From CAYSUS01 sp964434165 (GTDB taxonomy: Bacteria; Planctomycetota; Planctomycetia; Pirellulales; Thermoguttaceae), in contig CAYSUS010000001.1 of NCBI GenBank assembly GCA_964434165.1, forward strand, positions 1 to 64,000: a DNA stretch of 64,000 bases. The letters run 5' to 3'. The stretch's first letter is position 1. Each line of letters opens with the position of its first letter. Positions 58,349 through 64,000 of the stretch are shown here, one piece after another. Both the position numbers and the translations under genes were made by a program. The notes under the pieces were generated by a model. The model ran no database searches and was not told where the DNA came from. It saw only the letters and a program-made list of their open reading frames with translations.

Positions 58349-60715
58349 ATGAATCCCTGCCGACACCGCCTTGCACCCCGCGGGGCCGCGACACTCGGGC
58401 TGGCGGCGGTCGCCCTCTTTGCCGGGCTGACCGACGCGATCGGCGCCGAGCCCCAGAACGCCATCCCCAATCCGTCCTTTCAGCAGGAGGACAGGCAGAA
58501 GCCCGTCGGCTGGAAGCCGGCCGAGTGGGGCGGCAAGGGAACGTTCGTCTATGCCAAGACGGGCCGTGACGATGAGCGGAGCGTGATGATCGAGTCGATC
58601 GACGGGGCCGACATCGCCTGGTCGGCGATGGTGCCCGTGGAGCCGAACTCCTCCTATCGCCTTTCCGGCTGGATCAAGACGGAGAACGTCCGGCCGAGGA
58701 ATGGCCGCGGCGCCTTGCTCAACCTCCACAACATCCAGGGGGTCGCCACCAAGGCCCTCACCGGCACCAGCGACTGGACGCAGGTCGAAGTGGTGTTCGA
58801 CACCGGCGACCTCGACGCGGTCCAGGTCAACTGCCTGTTCGGCGGTTGGGGACTGGCCACGGGCAAGGCCTGGTACGACGACCTCGGCCTCACCCTGCTC
58901 GAACAGGGAGAGTGGGACCCGAGCATCACGATCGACGCCGCCAGGACCGGCGAGCCGATCTCCAGGTACATCTACGGCCAGTTCATCGAGCACCTCGGCC
59001 GCTGCATCTACGGCGGCATCTGGGCCGAGATGCTCGAAGACCGCAAGTTCTACTACGCGGTGGGCGATAAGGACTCGCCCTGGAAGCCGCTGGCCGGCGC
59101 CGGCGGGGGCGGAATGGACAAGACCGACTCGTTCGTCGGCGAGCACACGCCCAAGGTGGCCGTACCCGGCGGCATCGAGCAGGCCGGGCTGGGGCTGGTC
59201 AAGGACAGAAAGTACGTCGGCCACATCTGGCTCCAAGGCGATGCTACCGCGGCGGTCGAGGTCAGCCTGGTCTGGTCCGATGGCCCCAAGGGCCGCGAGA
59301 CCGCGGCCGTCGAGGTCACGCCCGAATATGCGAAGACAGCCCTGGAGTTCACGGCCGGCGCCTCGACCGGCCAGGGGCGCCTGGAGATCAAGGTCCCCAA
59401 GGGCAAGGGCACCTTCCACGTGGGCACGGTCTCGCTCATGCCGGCCGACAACGTCCACGGAATGCGGGCCGACACGCTGGAGCTTCTTAAGCAGCTCGAC
59501 AGCCCCGTCTATCGCTGGCCGGGCGGGAACTTCGTCAGCGGCTACGACTGGCGCGACGGGATTGGCGACCGTGACCGCCGCCCGCCCCGCAAGAACCCGG
59601 CCTGGAAGGGCGTGGAGCACAACGACTTCGGCCTCGATGAATTCATGCTCTTCTGCAAGCTGCTCGGGACCGAGCCCTACATCGCCGTCAACAGCGGGTT
59701 GGGCCAGGTGGACAGTGCCGTGGCCGAGCTGCAGTACGCCAATGGCCCGGCCGACTCGCCGATGGGCAAGCTCCGCGTGAAGAACGGCCATCCCCAGCCG
59801 TACGGCGTTAAGTGGTGGGGCATCGGCAACGAGATGTACGGCGGGTGGCAGCTTGGGCACATGCCGCTGGAAGACTACATCAAGAAGCACAACGTGTTTG
59901 CCGAGGCCATGCGCAAGGCCGATCCCTCGATCAAGCTCGTCGCCGTGGGAGCCACGGGCAAATGGAGCGAGGGCATGATGCAGCACTGCGCCGACCACAT
60001 GGACCTCGTCAGCGAGCACTTCTACCGCAAGTCGCGGCCCAGCGTGATCGGCCACGTGCGCCAGATGCCCGAGGCCGTGCGCGAGAAGGCCGAGGCCCAC
60101 CGCGACTACCGCCAGCGGTTCGATTCGCTCAAGGGGAAGGACATCCGCATCGCCCTGGACGAATGGAACTACTGGTACGGGCCGCACGTATTCGGCGAGC
60201 TGGGCACGCGCTACTTCCTCAAGGACGGGCTGGGCGTGGCCGCCGCCCTGCACGAGTACGCCCGGCAGAGCGACATCATGTTCATGGCCAACTACGCCCA
60301 GACCGTGAACGTCATCGGTTGCATCAAGACTTCGAAGACCGCCGCGGCCTTCGAGACGACGGGCCTGGTGCTCAAGCTCTACCGCCGCGAGTTCGGCACC
60401 CTGCCGGTCGCGGTCGAGGCGAGCGCCCCCATCGACGCCATGGCCGCCTGGACGGAGGACCACAAGGTGCTCACGCTGGGGATCGTCAACCCGACCAAGG
60501 GTCCCGTCGAGATACCCCTCACCATCACGGGCGCCAAGCTCGCCGGCACGGGGCGCCGCTTCGAGATGGCCGGCGACGACCCGATGGCGTGCAACGACCC
60601 GGACCAGGGCATGAAGGTCAAACTCGTCGAGTCGCCCGTCACCGGGCTGAAGGGCAGGGTCTCCGTCAAGCCCTACAGCGTGACGCTGCTGCGCCTGGAC
60701 GCCGAGGAGAGGTAG
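58349..60715 (+). CDS. Secreted GH51 alpha-L-arabinofuranosidase with CBM-like N-terminus
   Basis: 788 residues; AGGAG precedes the ATG at 58349. Signal peptide TLGLAAVALFAGLTDAIGA. Residues about 35-190 are a carbohydrate-binding jelly roll (NAIPNPSFQQEDRQKPVGWK to KAWYDDLGLTLL). Catalytic (beta/alpha)8 barrel: SRYIYGQFIEHLGRCIYGGI, SPVYRWPGGNFVSGYDWRDG, acid/base Glu495 in WWGIGNEMYGGW, then LVSEHFYRKS and nucleophile Glu605 in IRIALDEWNYWYG. The C-terminal beta domain ends VSVKPYSVTLLRLDA. Family 51 enzymes release arabinofuranose from arabinoxylan and pectin with retention. It is alone in its direction, divergent from the giant propeller pair. Confidence 0.95.
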   Translation: MNPCRHRLAPRGAATLGLAAVALFAGLTDAIGAEPQNAIPNPSFQQEDRQKPVGWKPAEWGGKGTFVYAKTGRDDERSVMIESIDGADIAWSAMVPVEPNSSYRLSGWIKTENVRPRNGRGALLNLHNIQGVATKALTGTSDWTQVEVVFDTGDLDAVQVNCLFGGWGLATGKAWYDDLGLTLLEQGEWDPSITIDAARTGEPISRYIYGQFIEHLGRCIYGGIWAEMLEDRKFYYAVGDKDSPWKPLAGAGGGGMDKTDSFVGEHTPKVAVPGGIEQAGLGLVKDRKYVGHIWLQGDATAAVEVSLVWSDGPKGRETAAVEVTPEYAKTALEFTAGASTGQGRLEIKVPKGKGTFHVGTVSLMPADNVHGMRADTLELLKQLDSPVYRWPGGNFVSGYDWRDGIGDRDRRPPRKNPAWKGVEHNDFGLDEFMLFCKLLGTEPYIAVNSGLGQVDSAVAELQYANGPADSPMGKLRVKNGHPQPYGVKWWGIGNEMYGGWQLGHMPLEDYIKKHNVFAEAMRKADPSIKLVAVGATGKWSEGMMQHCADHMDLVSEHFYRKSRPSVIGHVRQMPEAVREKAEAHRDYRQRFDSLKGKDIRIALDEWNYWYGPHVFGELGTRYFLKDGLGVAAALHEYARQSDIMFMANYAQTVNVIGCIKTSKTAAAFETTGLVLKLYRREFGTLPVAVEASAPIDAMAAWTEDHKVLTLGIVNPTKGPVEIPLTITGAKLAGTGRRFEMAGDDPMACNDPDQGMKVKLVESPVTGLKGRVSVKPYSVTLLRLDAEER

Positions 60716-60781
60716 GGGGCAGGGATCGCGGGCGGGCCGCAGCGAGCCGCGCCGATGGGCCGACCGTTCCCTTAAGGGCGC

Positions 60782-61957
60782 TCAGCCGATGATCCGCTTC
60801 CAACGATCGAGATTCCACCGGGCCTTTTCGGCCGGGGTCATCTTGCTGAAGTCGGGCTCCTCGAGGGAAGAAGCGATTCCGGAGGCGGCGGGTGGTCGGA
60901 CCGCCCGGGCCGCGGGACCGGCGCGGGCTTCGCTGTAGGCGCTGGCGGTGTCGGTCCGCTGGAGGTCATCCTCCAAGCCGCGTTTGGGCCGGAGGCCCAG
61001 CCGTGCCAGATCGCCGTGGTAGGCCCTGACGGCCTCGGCGGGCTCGATCTGATCGTCAGCCACCGCGCGCAGATAGCGGATGAACGTGAGCTGGTGCTCC
61101 GAGCTGTTGATCTTGCGTCCGTACAGCGCGACCCGGGCGCCGGACTTCCTGGCCTCCCACAGCATGTGGAACGCGTCCATCGTGGTGCCGGCCGATCCGC
61201 CGAGGATGCCGACCACCAGGGAGCTGTCGTAGCGCGCGAGGGCCTCGATCGCCGCCGGGCCGTGGTAGGGAATTTTGAGGAATACGGGTCGGCCGCGGCT
61301 GGTCACGCCGGCCAGAGTCCGCGCGATGTGGTCGTTGATGAAACGCCCCACGTCGGCCGGCGCGTGCTCGCCCGGGGCGTTCGGGTCGAACACCTCGAGG
61401 AAGTGCCGGAAGCCCTTGCGCTCGGCCTCCAGGCGGAACTCCCCATAAGCCAGAAGCGCTCGGCGGTCGAGCTCGACGTCGTTGTTGTAGGTGACCGAGT
61501 ACAGGCCCAGGTCGGCGCCCCGTTTGCGCTCCTCGGGCTGGCAGTCGGCCTTGCCGCACATGATGTGGTCGAGCGTGGCGGTGCGGAAGGGCCGCGAGGG
61601 CTGCGTGGCGTAGCGTCCCGTGCCCGCGGCCAGCCAGATGTCGGTCGTGTCGTTCGCCCGGCACGCCGGCGTGATGGGGCTGTCGTCGAAGATCCGCTCC
61701 TGGATCGTGAGCACCTCGTTGGAGCTGGCGCTCATCAGCATGATATCGACGAGGCCCTGGGCCACGATCTCGCGCATCAGCTGGCGATATTCCTGCAAGG
61801 AGCGGAACCGCGCCTCGTGGCCGTGATACTCCGGGCTGAGCCCTGGGGCGGAAAGCCCAAACGCCATGTCCGCATCCTTGGCGTCGGCCAGGATGAAGTC
61901 GCGGCAGGCAGGGTCGGCTGCGATGCGGGCGAGCTTCCGATCGAGCGATTTCTGCAT
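60782..61957 (-). CDS. Class I aldolase-like TIM-barrel protein
   Basis: 391 residues. The fold reads as an alpha/beta barrel: FILADAKDADMAFGLSAPG (start), VDIMLMSASSNEVLTIQERI, LGLYSVTYNNDVELDRRAL, FRHFLEVFDPNAPGEH, and VFLKIPYHGPAAIEALARY with a Lys about residue 228 in the place of the Schiff-base Lys of DeoC/FbaB/LacD-type aldolases; VVGILGGSAGTTMDAFHMLW gives the phosphate-binding Gly-rich loop, followed by GARVALYGRKINSSEHQL. The last 60 residues carry TPAEKARWNLDRWKRIIG. Sugar-phosphate cleavage is inferred; substrate unknown. Its neighbours are divergent/convergent and not functionally informative. A TATACT hexamer occurs 40 bases upstream (61997-62002 on the minus strand). Confidence 0.72.
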   Translation of the reverse strand: MQKSLDRKLARIAADPACRDFILADAKDADMAFGLSAPGLSPEYHGHEARFRSLQEYRQLMREIVAQGLVDIMLMSASSNEVLTIQERIFDDSPITPACRANDTTDIWLAAGTGRYATQPSRPFRTATLDHIMCGKADCQPEERKRGADLGLYSVTYNNDVELDRRALLAYGEFRLEAERKGFRHFLEVFDPNAPGEHAPADVGRFINDHIARTLAGVTSRGRPVFLKIPYHGPAAIEALARYDSSLVVGILGGSAGTTMDAFHMLWEARKSGARVALYGRKINSSEHQLTFIRYLRAVADDQIEPAEAVRAYHGDLARLGLRPKRGLEDDLQRTDTASAYSEARAGPAARAVRPPAASGIASSLEEPDFSKMTPAEKARWNLDRWKRIIG

Positions 61958-62059
61958 GGCGGGTCAAGGCGTGCAAGGCTCGGGCGGGCACTAGCAAGTA
62001 TAGTACCAGGCGGGAAGGCGGGGAGGAAGCGGCGACAGACCGCCGCAACCCAAGGCCCC

Positions 62060-62863
62060 TCACAGCCGCCCGCGGCGCTGGACCACGCGCTCGCGCACCG
62101 CCTTCAGGTCGAGATGCGACCAGAAGGTGAATCGGGGGTCGCCGGGCGGGGTTTTCTGCCCGGCCGCCTCAGCGCGCACGGCCTGGGCGAACCGGCGGGC
62201 CCACCGGGGGCAGCAAGCCACGGCCTCCTCCAGCGCGAGGATCCCCTCGGGGAACTCGCCCTGGTCGCAGAGGGCCTCGCCCAGCCCTTCCCATGCGAGG
62301 AAGTTGTTCTCGTTGGAGCCCTCGTCCAGGTCGCCTTCCAGTACGGCGTTTCGCGGATCGCCGCGCTCCAGGGCGATCGACCGGCGGCACAGGGCCTCGC
62401 GGGCTTTGGGGTCTTTCACGCGGGATGCGAGGCTGACCAGGTGCACGGCGAACAGCCGCCTGGCGAAGCCGGACTCGGCCGGGGCACCCAGATCGACGAC
62501 GCGCAGCAGTCGCGCGTGGGACACGTCGGCCGACCGGATCACCTCGCGGAAGGTGCAGTGGTGGTGGGCCGCCTGTTCTCGGTCCACCAGCAGGCCGGCG
62601 AAGTCCTCGTCGGGGGCGAAAGGCCGTTCCGCGCGCATGTACGCGGCGAGCTCCCCAAGGACGCCGCGGGCGTGGCCCTGCAGGTCGGGCGGCACGCCGG
62701 CGAACTCCAGGTTCGGCAGGTCCCACCGCTCCAGCCCGTGCGTGTGCACCCACAGGGTCGCCGCGTCGGACTCCTGCCCGACCGCCGCGTGCACCACGAG
62801 CCAGCCTTGCGGGTGCCCCGGGGCGAAGATGCGGCTGAGCCAGCGGACGATCGTCTGGCGCAT
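62060..62863 (-). CDS. Uncharacterised protein, possibly secreted or cytosolic
   Basis: 267 residues from the ATG at 62863; an upstream start would add about 185 residues but has no support. No signal peptide or membrane helix. The protein begins MRQTIVRWLSRIFAPGHPQG, then WLVVHAAVGQESDAATLWVH and WDLPNLEFAGVPPDLQGHAR, followed by an Ala/Glu-rich helical region (EALCRRSIALERGDPRNAVL, EGLGEALCDQGEFPEGILAL) that resembles tetratricopeptide-like helices. An Asp/Glu/His-rich N-terminal third could bind metal. No family recognised. The neighbours are divergent. Confidence 0.6.
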   Translation of the reverse strand: MRQTIVRWLSRIFAPGHPQGWLVVHAAVGQESDAATLWVHTHGLERWDLPNLEFAGVPPDLQGHARGVLGELAAYMRAERPFAPDEDFAGLLVDREQAAHHHCTFREVIRSADVSHARLLRVVDLGAPAESGFARRLFAVHLVSLASRVKDPKAREALCRRSIALERGDPRNAVLEGDLDEGSNENNFLAWEGLGEALCDQGEFPEGILALEEAVACCPRWARRFAQAVRAEAAGQKTPPGDPRFTFWSHLDLKAVRERVVQRRGRL

Positions 62864-63136
62864 CGGCGGGTGCGGGGCTCGGGTCGGGTGAAGGCACCGA
62901 GGGGGGGCGCTGACTGCGGGACGGCGCGTCCCCGGGGGCAATTGTCCCGCACCGCGCGTCGGTGTGCCAGGGGTCCATCCCTTTGGTCGCGCGCCGCGAT
63001 TGCGGCGGGGGGGAGTGAAACGGAGGCGGGCGTCTTCCGCCGGTCCTTGCGGCGCGGTATCCTGACCTCGCACGATGCGGCCCGCGCGTCGCCGGTTGCT
63101 CTGAAGGACGCCTCTGTCCCGCCCGGTCCCTCCGCG
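62864..63136. other. Divergent intergenic region
   Basis: 273 bases between divergently transcribed genes of unknown function. Contains a G-rich run (GGGGGGG at about 62902 and 63007) and no recognisable promoter. No gene or repeat. Confidence 0.4.
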
Positions 63137-63730
63137 ATGCAAGCATTCGACCCGCACGCATACGGCCCGCGGCTCGGGCCGCTGATCGACACCGACCGCT
63201 GCCGTCCGCTGGGGCCGGGCAGTGCCGACGGGGCCGCGCGGGCCGGGTTGGACGCGCTTGCCGTCGAGAAGCTTGTGCCCGGTCAGAGCCCCCGCGACGC
63301 GGACATGGCCCGGTTGTGCATCGCGGGCGCGTGGCTGGTCCACGACTGGCTGGAGGAGGCGCACCGAATCTGCCAGGACGTGGCGACCGCCTCGGGCAGC
63401 TACTGGCATGGCGTCATGCATCGCCGCGAGCCGGACGGTTCAAACGCCAAGTACTGGTTCCGCCGCGTGGGGGAGCACGCCGTGTTCCCCGCGCTGGCCG
63501 ACGCCGCGCGGGTGCTGGCCGCTGAGGCGGAATCCTCGCCGGCCGCTGAGCGCCTCAACTCAGACCGGGCATGGGATCCGATGCTCCTGATCGAACTGTG
63601 CGAGGCCCACCGCGGCACAGGCTCGCACGCCGAGTCGCTGCTGCGACGGGTCCAGCAGCGGGAGTGGGAGCTGCTCTTCGACCACTGCTGGCGCGAGGCG
63701 TTTCCGGAAGCAGGCGCGCCGCGCCATTGA
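63137..63730 (+). CDS. Conserved planctomycete-type unknown protein
   Basis: 197 residues from ATG 63137. The core motif SYWHGVMHRREPDGSNAKYW, with FRRVGEHAVF, is a distinctive pattern in small planctomycete proteins of unknown function; ARLCIAGAWLVHDWLEEAHR and LLFDHCWREAF are helical. His/Arg/Glu are clustered, which may be a metal or nucleotide site. There is no signal peptide. It is 55 bases before the hydroxyacid dehydrogenase gene in the same direction; co-transcription is likely. Confidence 0.72.
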   Translation: MQAFDPHAYGPRLGPLIDTDRCRPLGPGSADGAARAGLDALAVEKLVPGQSPRDADMARLCIAGAWLVHDWLEEAHRICQDVATASGSYWHGVMHRREPDGSNAKYWFRRVGEHAVFPALADAARVLAAEAESSPAAERLNSDRAWDPMLLIELCEAHRGTGSHAESLLRRVQQREWELLFDHCWREAFPEAGAPRH

Positions 63731-63785
63731 TCGACCGCGGCGCGCCCCACGCGCCCTTCCCGCCTCTTCAGAAAGGGGCCCGACC

Positions 63786-64000
63786 ATGAAGATCGTTGTG
63801 CTGGACGGCTACACGCTCAATCCCGGTGACCTCAGTTGGAAGCCGCTGAAGGAGCTGGGCGAGGTGACGGTGCACGACCGCACGCCGCCAGAGCAGGTCG
63901 CCGAGCGGGCCGCCGGCGCCGAGGTCCTGCTGACCAACAAGGCGATCGTGTCGCGCACGGCCATTGAGCGTCTACCGGACCTGAAGTACATCGGGGTACT
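63786..64000 (+). CDS. D-2-hydroxyacid dehydrogenase, 5' part only (cut by window end)
   Basis: Begins at ATG 63786 with GAAAGGGG upstream. The 71 residues visible open with KIVVLDGYTLNPGDLSWKPL, then VHDRTPPEQVAERAAGAEVL and LTNKAIVSRTAIERLPDLKY, which matches the N-terminal catalytic domain of glycerate or hydroxypyruvate-type D-isomer dehydrogenases. The NAD-binding domain lies outside the window. It follows the unknown protein at 63137. Confidence 0.88.
   Translation, partial: MKIVVLDGYTLNPGDLSWKPLKELGEVTVHDRTPPEQVAERAAGAEVLLTNKAIVSRTAIERLPDLKYIGV

Noticed and set aside
1..64000. tRNA, rRNA, CRISPR, insertion sequence, prophage or defence island
   Set aside because: No cloverleaf, repeat-spacer array, transposase or phage motif was seen while reading intergenic regions on both strands; a small RNA gene could still be missed by eye.

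Overview
The window is high-GC, gene-dense DNA that I read as a chromosomal segment of a planctomycete. Planctomycete hallmarks are spread across it: DUF1559 prepilin-like proteins with an H-x9-DG motif, a small lipoprotein with a carboxypeptidase-regulatory-like fold, exosortase-sorted PEP-CTERM proteins, a multiheme protein related to hydrazine synthase alpha, very large PQQ/WD40 propeller proteins, HEAT-repeat proteins and a Tat-exported Gfo/Idh/MocA oxidoreductase. No rRNA, tRNA, CRISPR array, insertion sequence or prophage gene was recognised. The species cannot be fixed from this sequence alone.

Layout. 0-6.7 kb (minus strand): a frameshifted small EF-hand-like secreted protein, a PEP-CTERM protein, a putative polysaccharide lyase-like protein and a GH95 alpha-L-fucosidase. 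6.9-9.4 kb (plus): DUF1559, lipoprotein, DUF1559 cassette. 9.6-12.9 kb: a PAS/GAF histidine kinase and its receiver-domain partner. 13.6-17.7 kb: CheW, a short CheR-like methyltransferase and a poly-HAMP, CZB-containing chemoreceptor. 17.9-22.4 kb (minus): a CxxCH-bearing (DUF3365-type) histidine kinase and a second PEP-CTERM protein. 22.6-27.9 kb (plus): a GGDEF diguanylate cyclase, two tandem unusual signal peptidases I and an LptB-like ATPase. 28.3-32.0 kb (minus): HEAT-repeat protein and Gfo/Idh/MocA protein. 32.4-35.7 kb (plus): a membrane-anchored DtxR-FeoA-type regulator overlapping feoB. 35.9-38.9 kb: the HZS-alpha-like triple c-heme protein. 39.0-46.1 kb (minus): PQQ propeller, a non-pilin DUF1559 protein, a radical SAM protein, a small unknown protein, ilvC and ilvH. 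46.3-49.6 kb (plus): TPR lipoprotein, GlmU-like protein and PQQ propeller. 49.8-58.2 kb (minus): a decayed GxxExxR pseudogene, a 1206-aa WD40 protein and an overlapping 1451-aa PQQ protein. 58.3-64 kb: GH51 arabinofuranosidase, an aldolase-like protein, two unknown proteins and the start of a D-2-hydroxyacid dehydrogenase cut by the window end.

Functional themes. Plant or algal polysaccharide use (GH95, GH51, lyase-like protein, sugar oxidoreductase), envelope biogenesis (signal peptidases, LptB, PEP-CTERM, DUF1559), environmental sensing (two histidine kinases, chemoreceptor, diguanylate cyclase), ferrous iron uptake, and branched-chain amino acid synthesis.

The most unusual items are the tandem signal peptidases that carry a zinc-ribbon and a large beta-rich insert, the membrane-anchored DtxR-FeoA regulator with a perfect inverted repeat just upstream of its start, the poly-HAMP/CZB receptor with its truncated CheR, a 31-bp palindromic repeat family that has entered the end of one gene, and a previously unmarked GxxExxR relic. 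I found no clear defence island or wholly new multi-gene system.
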